This document shows, piece after piece, positions 26,280-35,752 of a DNA stretch of 64,000 nt. The stretch spans positions 3,844,001-3,908,000 of the forward strand of contig CBDHGK010000041.1 of NCBI GenBank assembly GCA_965263045.1. Direction: 5' to 3'. How positions within the stretch are numbered: position 1 is the stretch's first letter; every line of letters begins with the position of its first letter. A model generated the notes under the pieces. It saw nothing but the letters and a program-made list of their open reading frames with translations. It was not told where the DNA came from and searched no databases. The position numbers and the translations under genes were made by a program. This DNA comes from G963664115 sp965263045. Its GTDB lineage: Bacteria; Acidobacteriota; Terriglobia; 20CM-2-55-15.

Positions 26280-27601
26280 TCCGCAACCTCCGGAATCAGT
26301 GTGGCAACGGTCCGGTTGGTTTCGGTGAAATACTCCCGCGCTACGCGCCGGATGTCATCTGGTGTGACTCGGGAGTAGTCGCCGGGTGCCGTAAACAGTC
26401 TGCGGTAGTCCCCGAAGAACACATCGAAGTTACCCAAAGCATTGGCCTTTCCGTTCAGTGTTTTCAATCCCCTGTAGAAGTCCGCGAGGCGTATGTTTCT
26501 GGCTTTTTCAAGTTCGTCATCTCCGACGGGCGCATCCTTCAGACGGTCCAGTTCCTCATAGAGTGCCCGCTCCACCGACATCGGCGAGACGCCCTCTCTG
26601 GGCTGGGCAGTGATTCGAAACAGCGTTGGATCGAGGGCCATACCGTACCTGGCATTGACCGAGAGCGCCAGCTGATCCTGATCAACAATCTGCCGGTACA
26701 TCCGTGAGCTCTCGCCATCGAAGAGAATCGTCTCGAGCATCCGGAGCGGATAGTAGTCCTCGTGCATGGATTCAGGGACGTGGTACCCCACCATCAGCAA
26801 CGGCAGTTGAGCCTGCTTGGTCACCACAACACGGCGCTCCCCGCGCTGTTCGGGTTCACGCGTGGTCACCGGTGGCGGCAAGCCGCGGGAGGCTATGGCG
26901 CCGAAACGGTCTTCGGCAATCTTGATGAATTCGGCTGCGTCGACCGCCCCGACAACCACCATCGTCGCGTTGGCCGGGGAATAGCCGATCTCAAAGTGGT
27001 TCTCCAGGTCATCCATCGTCCAGTTTTCTATGTCGACCATCCAGCCGATCACAGGCCACTGGTAGGGATGCGCCGTGAAGGCCGCCGCCATGAGTTGCTC
27101 CGACAGGATCGACCTGTTACTCGCCTCGACAGACGTCCGCCTCTCGGAGGCCACGACGCCCCTTTCGGATTCAACCATCCGTCGGTCAATGCTCAGGTTC
27201 TGAATACGGTCCACCTCCAGCCGGAATATGGTTTCAAGCGCCGAAGGTGGAAACCGATCCTGGTACACCGTGACATCGGTCGACGTGTATGCGTTATTCG
27301 AACCGCCGGCCGCTTCCATGATTTCGTCGAACAAGCCCGGCCCGAAATTTTCAGAGCCATTGAACATCATGTGTTCGAAAAAGTGGGACAGGCCGGTCGT
27401 GCCCGGCCGTTCGTTGCGCGACCCAATCGTGTAAAAAATGTAGAGGGCGACGCTGGGGATCGAATGGTCTTCCTGGACGATGATCCGCATGCCGTTATCC
27501 AGACGGTGGGTACCGACACCCGTGTCCGGGTCCGTCTGAGCCCGGGCCGAACAGACACACGCTACGGCAAGGACCGCCGAGAGCAGGGCTCTCGATATCA
27601 T
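26276..27601 (-). CDS. M16 zinc peptidase, catalytic partner
   Basis: 441 aa from the ATG at 27601, which starts a signal peptide (MISRALLSAVLAVACVCSARAQ); the frame extends 123 bp upstream through repeat-like DNA and is not believed. The inverted zinc motif is present: HFFEH in GLSHFFEHMMFNG, with a downstream Glu in IFRLEVDRIQNL as third ligand. Both M16 lobes are present. It is predicted to degrade peptides in the periplasm with the inactive partner encoded immediately downstream. Confidence 0.9.
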   Translation of the reverse strand: MISRALLSAVLAVACVCSARAQTDPDTGVGTHRLDNGMRIIVQEDHSIPSVALYIFYTIGSRNERPGTTGLSHFFEHMMFNGSENFGPGLFDEIMEAAGGSNNAYTSTDVTVYQDRFPPSALETIFRLEVDRIQNLSIDRRMVESERGVVASERRTSVEASNRSILSEQLMAAAFTAHPYQWPVIGWMVDIENWTMDDLENHFEIGYSPANATMVVVGAVDAAEFIKIAEDRFGAIASRGLPPPVTTREPEQRGERRVVVTKQAQLPLLMVGYHVPESMHEDYYPLRMLETILFDGESSRMYRQIVDQDQLALSVNARYGMALDPTLFRITAQPREGVSPMSVERALYEELDRLKDAPVGDDELEKARNIRLADFYRGLKTLNGKANALGNFDVFFGDYRRLFTAPGDYSRVTPDDIRRVAREYFTETNRTVATLIPEVAE

Positions 27602-27713
27602 TGTTGGCTTCAAATCGAGATTGGGGAGCTGCTGAAAACGCAATTTGTTCCCCGCCCGACCGGCGGCATTGGACGGGCCGCTCGAAAAGCCGTTGAGAGG
27701 TTCTTCAGGAGGG

Positions 27714-27732
27714 TTCTTCAGCATCCTGCTAG
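27714..27732 (+). repeat. Solo end of the TAGCAGG-type inverted-repeat element
   Basis: TTCTTCAGCATCCTGCTAG matches the right terminal repeat of the element at 32975-33523 (TTTTTCAGCATCCTGCTAG) with one difference. No matching left end is visible nearby, so it is a relic or a target-derived fragment. Confidence 0.4.
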
Positions 27733-27879
27733 TGTCCTACGGACACGGACCGGAGGCAAAGGCTTTGTTCACCCCTCCCCAGATCGCGGCGGACGCCGGG
27801 GAAAGCGCCCTCCGACCCCGCGATCGGTCAGGCCCGAAATCGCGCAAGCGCCCCACCCGTTTGAAAACGGCTGGACGCG

Positions 27880-29325
27880 TCACTCATCAGCGAGCGATCT
27901 TGCGAAATCGACCTTGGTTTCCTGGATGATCTCCAGAATCGCCCGGCGGTCTGCCTGAGACAGGTGGGCAAACTCTTCGCTTTCGTCCTCCCCACGGAGC
28001 ACTTCCCGAAGCCGGGTGTACACGTACTCTTTGACCGGGGCGGGCAGACCGTCGAAAGCGTCGGAGTAAATGACGTAGCTGAGGGGATATCGAAACAGGC
28101 GCGTATTGAGATCCAGCCGTCGGAGAGAACGCCCCTGGCGGTCTAGAGGTCCCCGGATGGAGAACTGCTGGGCAAAGCCCGACGTCCCGGCCACCGGTCC
28201 GTCCAGGGGCGCTTCGCCAACCAGCAGCAGAGCACCGACCAGCGGTTCGGCCCAATCCTGGATAAGCTCCCGAGTGTCGGCCGAAATGAAAGCCCGATCC
28301 AATCCCGACTGAAGGTTTTTCTCCTCTTCAATACGCAGCGCTTTGCGTGTTTCAAAGTTCACGCGGACGATCACGCTCTGCACCGCGGCCTGGTGCTCCA
28401 GCACCAGGAGGGCGACAATGTCGCTCCCGTCGTCCAGGTAGGGATCGGTGTCGACCCGTCCGCTGAGGTCAGTCAGATTGGCGCCACGATCCAGATCAAA
28501 TTCCGCTGGATCCGCAACGTTGTTCACGATGATGTTGCCCATATGACGCTGGTCGCCGTGGGTGCCGGTCACGTACCACCCGCCCCAGCGCTCTTCGATC
28601 GGGCTTTGATGGTTTGTCAAATGCCAGCCCTCGTGGGAGGCGAATCCGCCGAATTGATCTGTGAATCCCGAGCCCACCAGATGGCGCGGAACGCCACCTC
28701 CTGAGAGGGAATACGTGTCGTGACAGCGCAGACACAGCGCTGTTTGACGTTGGAAGCGGGGCGCGGGATTCGGGACCTGCCCGACGTCCCCCACCCTCCC
28801 GACCTGCCCGACGTCCCCCACCCGCCCGGCCGGCCCGACTTGATCCAATGTATAGAAAACGATCCCCAGATCAGGATCCATCGCTGAAATCTCCATCACA
28901 TCCGCGTCCTGCAGCCATCCAACGTAAACACTGTCGTTGAAGTAGAGCGCCCGTGGTGTTTCCGGCGATATCCGGTTGACCTGAATACTCGTCTTGGAAA
29001 ATACCAGCATCTGTGAGGAGACATCGATGTCGAGTGCGTCCAGCAGCGAAGCCAGATAGCCAACATCGGCATCGAATTCGAGTTGGACTTCTCCATTGTC
29101 AATCTGCCGTTGAAGCCGGGCGATCGGATCGGATGGCGGGCGGGTCGAATATTCGATCACGGGGTACTCGGTATCATAGGGAAGCTGCCCGAGGGGAAGC
29201 TGCCCGAGGGCCCATCCGATGGCGGGAATGAGGACGACGACTACGGCAAGTCCCCGAACAACTGTCCCGGCCATGGAAACTGACCGGCACGCCGGTCGAT
29301 TGGTGTTGGATGAAATCGTCTTCAT
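27880..29325 (-). CDS. Exported c-type cytochrome-domain protein
   Basis: 481 aa with a signal or anchor helix near residues 18-42. It carries one covalent heme motif, CLRCH, followed by SGGGVPRHLVGSGF, and several His residues (HEGWHLTNHQSP; GTHGDQRHMGN) that could supply the sixth ligand. The C-terminal half is helical (YSDAFDGLPAPVKEYVYTRL). The linker before the heme site contains a repeated RVGDVGQV segment encoded by near-identical DNA units at about 28775-28830. Similar proteins occur in Acidobacteria and planctomycetes beside oxidoreductases; the redox partner is unknown. The start is uncertain: no ribosome site precedes either ATG (29325 or 29274), and a long hairpin lies just upstream. 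Confidence 0.75.
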   Translation of the reverse strand: MKTISSNTNRPACRSVSMAGTVVRGLAVVVVLIPAIGWALGQLPLGQLPYDTEYPVIEYSTRPPSDPIARLQRQIDNGEVQLEFDADVGYLASLLDALDIDVSSQMLVFSKTSIQVNRISPETPRALYFNDSVYVGWLQDADVMEISAMDPDLGIVFYTLDQVGPAGRVGDVGQVGRVGDVGQVPNPAPRFQRQTALCLRCHDTYSLSGGGVPRHLVGSGFTDQFGGFASHEGWHLTNHQSPIEERWGGWYVTGTHGDQRHMGNIIVNNVADPAEFDLDRGANLTDLSGRVDTDPYLDDGSDIVALLVLEHQAAVQSVIVRVNFETRKALRIEEEKNLQSGLDRAFISADTRELIQDWAEPLVGALLLVGEAPLDGPVAGTSGFAQQFSIRGPLDRQGRSLRRLDLNTRLFRYPLSYVIYSDAFDGLPAPVKEYVYTRLREVLRGEDESEEFAHLSQADRRAILEIIQETKVDFARSLADE

Positions 29326-29333
29326 ATCTGAAT

Positions 29334-29404
29334 TGGGGTCAGAGCCCTATTTACCCATTTTCGGATACCTGCCTCTTAATTGGGTAAATAGGGCTCTGAC
29401 CCCA
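29334..29404. repeat. Long palindromic (REP-like) hairpin between divergent genes
   Basis: Two perfect 24-bp inverted arms: 29334-29357, beginning TGGGGTCAGAGCCC, and 29381-29404, ending GGGCTCTGACCCCA, around a 23-base loop. It lies between the start of the leftward cytochrome gene and the rightward serine hydrolase gene, where a terminator is not expected. The layout resembles REP-type palindromes mobilised by RAYT transposases; no RAYT gene is in the window. Confidence 0.7.
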
Positions 29405-29461
29405 TTTTAACGAATCAGACACAGACATGTTGGATTCAAATTTTGGTAGAATTCGACAACC

Positions 29462-30592
29462 ATGACTCACAGCGATTCCAGGCCGGGTGTCATCGCATTC
29501 CGTTGGGTTGGGACTTTGGCCATCTGGACCCTTCTCGCGGCAGCCGCATCTGGGGGACCGCCACTGCCCGCGCAATCAACGGGCACCATATCGTTTGACA
29601 GGGTTCTTGAAGAAGCCGCCGAACTACCCCGCCTGCATAGTCTCCTGATCAGTTGGAAAGGGGAGTTGCTCGTCGAACAGTACTTTAACAACAGGAGACC
29701 CACAGCCCTCGCCAACCTGAAGTCCGCATCGAAAAGCGTGATTTCGGCTATGGTCGGCATCGCTCTCGACCGCGGACTGATCGAGAGCGTGCGACAACCG
29801 ATCGGCGAATTCTTCCCGGACTTGCTTGCTGGAGAAGAGAACACTCAGAAGCGCGCGATCACGATCGAAGATCTCCTGACCATGCGGTCCGGACTGGAAA
29901 CGACGAGCAACCGCAACTACGGAGCATGGGTGTTGAGCTCGAACTGGGTGCGGCACGCGCTCAACCAGCCCATGATCCAAACGCCGGGCACGCGGATGGA
30001 ATACAGCACCGGCAATACGCACCTGCTGTCTGCAATCCTGACCCGGTCGACAGGCGCAAGTACCTGGCAGTTCGCACGCGATTTTCTCACCGAACCGATG
30101 GGTTTTCCTCTGGCCCAGTGGCCGCGCGATCCGCAGGGCATTTACTTCGGCGGCAACGACATGATGATGACGCCGCTCCAGATGATGGCGTTCGGACAGA
30201 TGTATCTCGACGGAGGCCGGATCAATGGCCGGCAGGTGGTCCCCGAACATTGGGTAAAGGCTTCCTTCGTCGCGCGCACTCCATCGCCGCGGGAGAGAGG
30301 CCGATTCTACGGCTACGGCTGGTGGATCCGTCAGATGGCGGGTTACGCGACGTACTACGCCTGGGGCTATGGCGGACAGTTTGTTTTCCTTGTTCCTGAT
30401 CTGGACCTGTCTGTCGTCACGACATCGTCGAGCAATCCGGGTGAAGGCCGGCGCCAGCACCTCCGCGAGATCTACAGAATTGTAGAGGACCATATCGTCA
30501 GCCGGATCAGCTCGCCAGGTACCGATCGAGCGGGGGTTGACGCCCCTAGGCGGGTCGGGCCTCGCCCCACAGAGGAGCTGTCCTTCCGATAG
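29462..30592 (+). CDS. Beta-lactamase-family serine hydrolase
   Basis: 376 aa with an N-terminal signal or anchor (1-38). It has the class C beta-lactamase/penicillin-binding fold motifs: SASKSVISAMVG with the S-x-x-K nucleophile, EYSTGNTHLLSAIL as the Tyr-x-Asn-type motif, and YGGQFVFLVPDLDLSVV where the family has HTG-like residues. Members include esterases, D-aminopeptidases and carboxypeptidases; true beta-lactamase activity cannot be inferred. Transcribed away from the cytochrome gene. Confidence 0.85.
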   Translation: MTHSDSRPGVIAFRWVGTLAIWTLLAAAASGGPPLPAQSTGTISFDRVLEEAAELPRLHSLLISWKGELLVEQYFNNRRPTALANLKSASKSVISAMVGIALDRGLIESVRQPIGEFFPDLLAGEENTQKRAITIEDLLTMRSGLETTSNRNYGAWVLSSNWVRHALNQPMIQTPGTRMEYSTGNTHLLSAILTRSTGASTWQFARDFLTEPMGFPLAQWPRDPQGIYFGGNDMMMTPLQMMAFGQMYLDGGRINGRQVVPEHWVKASFVARTPSPRERGRFYGYGWWIRQMAGYATYYAWGYGGQFVFLVPDLDLSVVTTSSSNPGEGRRQHLREIYRIVEDHIVSRISSPGTDRAGVDAPRRVGPRPTEELSFR

Positions 30593-30700
30593 GCGACGCG
30601 TTTACAGAAATCGATTGCACACTTCAGACCCGACGTCGATGCCCCTCCTTGACGTTCCCTCGAACCGGCACTATTCTCGGTTCGATCGAGGGGAGCTCGA

Positions 30701-32944
30701 ATGTCATCAAAACACTCCAACACTGAAATGGCCCGTATCCGTGGGCTGCAACATCAACTGGCGAGCAAGGATCTGCGCCTTCAGGAACAGGAACGCGTGC
30801 TCAATGGCATTCTCCGCTCCCGTTCCTGGAGATGGACAGAAGCGCTGCGTTCGATCGCAATGCAGTTCCGCCGTGCGACCGGGGGTGACACCGTCGCGCG
30901 TCACAACCGGCCCCCGACCGTCGCGCCCCCAGGCCCTGGCCCCACCGAGGGCGGCGTCGACTTCAAGAACGGTTTCGCACAGTCCTCGCAGATCGTTTTG
31001 GAGGAGTTTCTGGCTTCCGGAGCACGATTGGCCATTCCCACGTCCGAGGAGCCGCGGGTCTCGGTCATCCTTGTGGTCTGCAACCGTGCAGAATTGACAC
31101 TTCCCTGCCTCCGCTCTATGGCTGAGCGAACCGGCATTGACTTCGAGTTGATCGTTGTCGACAACGGATCGACGGATCGAACGGCAGCTCTGTTTGACAG
31201 AGTTGATGGCGCTCGTGTCTACCGGAACGACGAAAACCTGTATTTCATTCACGCAGTCAATCAAGGTGCCGCCGAAGCCCGCGGCGCGCAGTTGATGCTC
31301 TTGAATAACGATGCAATCCTGCTGCCGGGGGCGATCGACCGGTTGACGGCTACGATTGAGAGTGCTCCCAACATTGGAGTTGTCGGAGGGAAGATAGTCT
31401 TCCTCGACGGACGACTGCAGGAAGCGGGGAGCATCATCTGGAACAACGGCACCTGCTCCGGCTATGGCAGGGACGACGATCCCCTCGCCGCACCTTATAT
31501 GTTCCGGCGAGATGTCGATTACTGTTCCGGTGCCTTGTTGCTCACGCGAAAAGACCTGTTCGACCGTCTTGGGGGGTTCGACTCCGTTTTCAGCCCGGCG
31601 TACTACGAAGAAACAGACTATTGCGTACGCGTCTGGGATGCGGGCTTTCGCATCGTTTTCGAACCCGGCGCTACGATCCTCCATTACGAATTCGCATCAC
31701 GCAGCCCCGACGAAGCCTCCGAACTTCAGATGCGCCACCGGCAAATCTTTGTTGAACGAAATCAGGCTCGAGTCAGCACGTACCGGTCCAAGAGTGATGC
31801 GAACGTGCTGTTTGCGAGAACCGCAGGCGTGCGGAAGCAACGGATCCTCATCATCGACGACCGCGTACCCCACCCCTACCTCGGGTCAGGATTCCCCAGG
31901 GCACACCGGATGCTGACCCGCCTGGTGGAATGGGATAATCTCGTGACGATCTATCCGACGGCCGTCATCGACGAGGATTGGAATCAGGCCTACTGCGACG
32001 TGCCCCGCGAAGTGGAGATCATGCTGCACGGCGATGGAGGGAGTCTGCAGGAATTTCTGGAACAACGACCCAATTTCTACGATGTCATTCTCGTCAGCCG
32101 ACCCCATAACATGGAGAAGCTGGCCGCCCATCTGGAACGACATCCCGACTGGTTTACCGAGACGCGGATTGTATACGATGCGGAAGCCATCTTTTCGGCC
32201 CGTGAAGTTCGGAAACACGAAATACAGGGAAACCCGGAAGAAGCTCGAAAGCACCAGGAACTCCTTCTCAACGAACTCAAACTGGCACAGTCGGCGAATA
32301 CCGTCATCTCCGTATCGGAGGGTGAAGCTCGATCCTTCCGTTCGGCTGGAGTCGAACAGGTCCACGTACTGGGACATGCGCTCGATGTCGCACCCACCCC
32401 GAAACAGTTCAGCGCAAGATCGGGGTTTCTTTTCGTGGGCGCCGTTCACGATGATGCAAGTCCGAATGGCGATGCCGTCATCTGGCTCGGCGAAGAAATC
32501 CTGCCCCGGATCCGTCGGGTACTCGCCGACGTAGGGCTCACCGTCGTCGGCATCAACAAATCTGATCGCATATGGTCTATGGCATCCGACGCGGTTCAAA
32601 TCGCAGGTCCGCAGATAGACCTTCGCTCACTGTACGGGGACCACCGGATTTTCATTGCGCCGACGCGTTTTGCAGCCGGTGTCCCGCACAAGGTTCATGA
32701 GGCCGCGGCCAACGGAATCCCCGTCGTTGCAACTCCATTGCTCGCCGAGCAACTGGGCTGGACCGACGGTGAAGAATTGCTTGTCGGTGACACGGCCGAC
32801 GGGATCGCCGAACGATCAATCGAGTTGTATACCACTCCGGCTCTCTGGGAAAAGGTGCGCTGCCAGGCATTGGAACGCGTCGCGCGAGATTGTGCCCCTG
32901 GTCAGTTCGACCAAACTCTCCGCGAAGCGGTTGGCATGATCTAA
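30701..32944 (+). CDS. Two-domain glycosyltransferase (GT2 plus GT4-like)
   Basis: 747 aa; GGGGAG precedes the ATG. Residues 1-50 are a coiled-coil lead (LASKDLRLQEQERVLNGIL). Residues about 105-340 are a GT2 domain: RVSVILVVCNRAELTLPCL, DFELIVVDNGSTDRT, LLNNDA as the metal-binding region and GGFDSVFSPAYYEETDYCVR as the acceptor region. From about 375 a second, GT4-like domain appears (ILIIDDRVPHPYLGSGFPRA; TVISVSEGEARSFRSAGV; GFLFVGAVHDDASPNGDA; then APTRFAAGVPHKVHEAAANGIPVVAT, the C-terminal donor-binding region). It probably builds a surface polysaccharide with two linkages from one polypeptide. No other polysaccharide genes are adjacent. Confidence 0.88.
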   Translation: MSSKHSNTEMARIRGLQHQLASKDLRLQEQERVLNGILRSRSWRWTEALRSIAMQFRRATGGDTVARHNRPPTVAPPGPGPTEGGVDFKNGFAQSSQIVLEEFLASGARLAIPTSEEPRVSVILVVCNRAELTLPCLRSMAERTGIDFELIVVDNGSTDRTAALFDRVDGARVYRNDENLYFIHAVNQGAAEARGAQLMLLNNDAILLPGAIDRLTATIESAPNIGVVGGKIVFLDGRLQEAGSIIWNNGTCSGYGRDDDPLAAPYMFRRDVDYCSGALLLTRKDLFDRLGGFDSVFSPAYYEETDYCVRVWDAGFRIVFEPGATILHYEFASRSPDEASELQMRHRQIFVERNQARVSTYRSKSDANVLFARTAGVRKQRILIIDDRVPHPYLGSGFPRAHRMLTRLVEWDNLVTIYPTAVIDEDWNQAYCDVPREVEIMLHGDGGSLQEFLEQRPNFYDVILVSRPHNMEKLAAHLERHPDWFTETRIVYDAEAIFSAREVRKHEIQGNPEEARKHQELLLNELKLAQSANTVISVSEGEARSFRSAGVEQVHVLGHALDVAPTPKQFSARSGFLFVGAVHDDASPNGDAVIWLGEEILPRIRRVLADVGLTVVGINKSDRIWSMASDAVQIAGPQIDLRSLYGDHRIFIAPTRFAAGVPHKVHEAAANGIPVVATPLLAEQLGWTDGEELLVGDTADGIAERSIELYTTPALWEKVRCQALERVARDCAPGQFDQTLREAVGMI

Positions 32945-32974
32945 CCACCCGGGCTGAACGTCACGGAAACATAT

Positions 32975-33523
32975 CCAGCAGGCTGCTGAACAACGCAGTT
33001 TATCGGCCGTCTGCGGTGCGGCACACGATGTGCCGCCATTTTTGATGGATATAGGCCATTGAAAATGTGAGCCAACTGAGAATCACACTTCTCGGGTGGC
33101 GTTGCTGCTTACCAGCCCGTGGCAGACGTGGCATCAATCTCAAAGGCCGCGCGCAGGGGTCTTCGGGTTGCAGGCGCGAAGTGAGGAGCGGGCACTGAGG
33201 TTTGAAACCGAGGCCGCGGGCGCCGTCTTTTCATCGTGACCCGTCCTACGTAATGCCGGACAATGCCTGTGGGGCGCCTGCAGCCTCCGTTTGAAACGTC
33301 GGTGGCCCCCCTGCGCCCAAAGGGTTACGGCGAAACGGGGCAGTCTTCGTTGTCGCCGACTCCTCGCAATGAATGAGCATTGCAACGTCGTCGCGACGTC
33401 GTGTCGTCACGATGTGATCTCCTGGAATCCGGCCCCGTTTGGCCGTAACGCGGCCTTTGAGATAAATGCCGCTTCTGCCACGGGCTGCTTAGGTCAATGA
33501 TGGCTTTTTCAGCATCCTGCTAG
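32975..33523 (+). mobile_element. MITE-like element C, copy 1, interrupted by element D
   Basis: The ends are inverted repeats related to CTAGCAGGCTGCTGAAAAA (left AGCAGGCTGCTGAA near 32977; right TTTTTCAGCATCCTGCTAG ending at 33523). The inner sequence (GTTTATCGGCCGTCTGCGG, GCACACGATGTGCC, CATTGAAAATGTGAGCC, CACTTCTCGGGTGGCGTTGC) matches, in opposite orientation, the uninterrupted copy at 39036-39202. No coding capacity. Position 33111 is where element D is inserted. Confidence 0.75.
33112..33486. mobile_element. MITE-like element D, copy 1, nested in element C
   Basis: The terminal inverted repeats are CCAGCCCGTGGCAGA at the left and TCTGCCACGGGCT at the right, with inner mirrored ATCTCAAAGGCCGCG / CGCGGCCTTTGAGAT. 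GCTTA is present on both sides (33107-33111 and 33487-33491), and the uninterrupted copy of element C has it only once, so this is an insertion with target duplication. A second copy lies at 43664-43938. Non-coding. Confidence 0.78.
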
Positions 33524-33702
33524 CCCGCATTTCTCACGAGTTTTCTGCTCCAGCGCCGGATCCATCCGCCAGGGCTGCGTTGCGCTTGGTCAGGCTCCTC
33601 GACGCACTTTCAAGTGCGCCTCCGTCGCCCTCCCGTCGCGCGCCTTGCCCTGTCGGCACCTCCGACGCTTCGCGACGAAAACCCGTGATAAATGCGGGCT
33701 AG
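33520..33702. mobile_element. MITE-like element B, 183 bp
   Basis: The 26-bp terminal inverted repeats (left starts CTAGCCCGCATTTCTCACGA; right ends TAAATGCGGGCTAG) match at 24 of 26 positions. It abuts element C, sharing the bases CTAG. It has no coding capacity. A diverged relative may lie near 11963-12140. Confidence 0.65.
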
Positions 33703-33898
33703 AGTCGTCTTCAACCACGTAGTCATCCCGGAACGCTGCACGCTTATCGAGCGCACCTGTTTTCGGGTTGTCCCTGCTGCTTCCATGTGCGCTCGATGAG
33801 CGCACAAAACCACGACACCGCTCAATCTCTGTAGGCTTAAACCTTTCCAGATCGCAGCCTGTCTAACCGAAAGATCCACAACTTGCGCGGTCCCATTC

Positions 33899-35752
33899 AT
33901 GAAGACGATACGCAACACACGGTCCGGGCTGACGCTGTCGATTGTCCTGATCGGAGTGCTGTGCGTGCTCCTTCCAACACTGGCCTATCTTCAGTACCGC
34001 TGGATCGGCCAGGTGAGCGAGTCCGAGCGTGAACGCCTGGAGGAAGGACTGGACACTGCGAGACGCCGTTTCGAGGAGGAAATCTTTCGGATGTTTTCGG
34101 GTCTCGCATCAAACTACTGGTTCCAACCTACTCCGGAAGGTTCCAACCTGGAATCTCAGCTTGCCCGAAGTCTGGAACAGTGGGAAACCACAGCTCCATA
34201 CCCGGAAATCGCGCGGTCGGCCTATGTGTCCGAAATTGACCCTGGAGGGGAGCTGGCACTGTTCTGGTTCAACCCGGAGTTCGAACGTCTCGAACACACA
34301 GAGTGGCCGGCATCGCTGAACAGCCTGAAGGCTCGCATCGGAGAACTAACAAACGTTCAATGGCCGGACCCTGTCGGAACTCGGTTCGATATCCGCCCCG
34401 CCGCACCCCGGGATCAGGCTGCGACTCCCAATGACACGGATTCGATCTGGGTCCTGATACCACGGTTGCGAGCTCCGGAGTTCCGGCAAACGACCCGCCG
34501 CCCACCTCTCGAAGGCTGGATAATGTTTGAAATCGACACCACTGTGATCGCCTCCGAGTTGCTGCCAACCCTTGTGGCGACACACTTCGATGCACGGGAC
34601 TACAAAGTCGCCGTGTTCGAATCGGATGAATCCGACCGGGTCGTATTCCGGTCGGAAGAAACGCTGTCCAGAAAAGATCTGACGGCTCCCGACCTGGTCT
34701 TCAGCGCACTCGCACCCGATCCGCGCCTTCGGCGTGGAATGGCAACCTCTACCCCACCACCACGCCGACCTCGGCAGATCGCAGGGCGCCGTTTCACAGA
34801 TTTTCCCCCGCCCGTTCGCAGAGAGGGAGGCCGCCCCCGTGGGCCTCAGGCGGTTCCCTTTATGATTTTCGGACCTCGGTGGCAGCTGGTAGCTCAACAT
34901 CAGACCGGTTCCCTTGAGCGTGCTGTTTCAACACTTCGACAACGCAACCTTTTTGTCGGACTTGGAATCCTGACGTTGCTCGGCGTGTCGGGCGTGATGA
35001 CTATCGTGTGGGCGGAGCGGGTCCGTTCCATCGGTCGACTCCAGATGGAATTTGCCGCGGGCATTTCTCATGAATTGAGGACGCCGCTGACAACTATTCG
35101 CACGGCCGCCCACAACATCGAGTCCGGCGTCGTGAACAAACCTGAGGAAGTCCGCGAATATGCGGAGATCGTGAAGAACGAGGGTCGGAGGCTGTCTCAA
35201 ATGGTGGATCAAACCATATTGTTTGCTCAGACCGAAGCCGGCCGCCGTCACTACGAACTGCATCCGGTGGACGTGTCCCGGGTCGTCGACCGGACACTGG
35301 GTGTCACATTTCCCTCCGCCGAAGAGGCCCGAAGCAAGATCCGGATCGAAATCGAGCGGAACCTGCCCCGGGTGCTTGCCGACGAAACGGCTTTGACGCA
35401 TTCGTTGGGTAACCTCATCGCGAATGCTCTCAAGTACGGCAGCGGTGATGGCGCCATCGTAATCGAGGCGCGTGTCTGCACCCGAACGAATCAAGTGCGA
35501 CTCGGGGTCAGCAATTCCGGAGCTGCGATCGACCCTGCCGACATCCAACATATATTCGAACCTTTTTATCGCGGCCGAAATATTGGCCGCTCAGCCGGAA
35601 GCGGTTTGGGGCTGAGCCTGGTTCGAAAAATGATCGAGGGTCAGAACGGAAAGGTGACTGTTTCGAGCGAACCTGGAACGACGAAGTTCACGCTCCACCT
35701 GCCGGCCAGCCCTGCGATTGAACACACCGTTTCAGTAGGAGCCACACCTTGA
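33899..35752 (+). CDS. Membrane sensor histidine kinase
   Basis: 617 aa. TM1 lies at about residues 9-30, a long periplasmic sensor region at about 31-345, TM2 near 348-370 (LFVGLGILTLLGVSGVMTIVW). The dimerisation/phosphoacceptor domain has FAAGISHELRTPLTTIRT with the H-box His; the ATPase domain has LGNLIANALKYG (N-box) and SAGSGLGLSLVRKMI (G-box). There is no obvious HAMP domain. The stop overlaps the TTG start of the adjacent response regulator, so they form a two-component pair; the regulator is now split by an IS3 element, so the kinase may have lost its output. Confidence 0.92.
   Translation: MKTIRNTRSGLTLSIVLIGVLCVLLPTLAYLQYRWIGQVSESERERLEEGLDTARRRFEEEIFRMFSGLASNYWFQPTPEGSNLESQLARSLEQWETTAPYPEIARSAYVSEIDPGGELALFWFNPEFERLEHTEWPASLNSLKARIGELTNVQWPDPVGTRFDIRPAAPRDQAATPNDTDSIWVLIPRLRAPEFRQTTRRPPLEGWIMFEIDTTVIASELLPTLVATHFDARDYKVAVFESDESDRVVFRSEETLSRKDLTAPDLVFSALAPDPRLRRGMATSTPPPRRPRQIAGRRFTDFPPPVRREGGRPRGPQAVPFMIFGPRWQLVAQHQTGSLERAVSTLRQRNLFVGLGILTLLGVSGVMTIVWAERVRSIGRLQMEFAAGISHELRTPLTTIRTAAHNIESGVVNKPEEVREYAEIVKNEGRRLSQMVDQTILFAQTEAGRRHYELHPVDVSRVVDRTLGVTFPSAEEARSKIRIEIERNLPRVLADETALTHSLGNLIANALKYGSGDGAIVIEARVCTRTNQVRLGVSNSGAAIDPADIQHIFEPFYRGRNIGRSAGSGLGLSLVRKMIEGQNGKVTVSSEPGTTKFTLHLPASPAIEHTVSVGATP

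Larger units (their letters stand above)
32945..33898. other. Repeat-filled intergenic region
   Basis: About 950 bp with no gene, made almost entirely of small inverted-repeat elements (listed separately): one element with a second inserted in it, and a third abutting. The last 190 bp before the histidine kinase contain no recognised repeat and must hold its promoter. Confidence 0.7.

Noticed and set aside
27601..27724. N-terminal extension of the active M16 gene
   Set aside because: The extension lacks a signal peptide and runs into a repeat end; the internal ATG begins a normal signal peptide.
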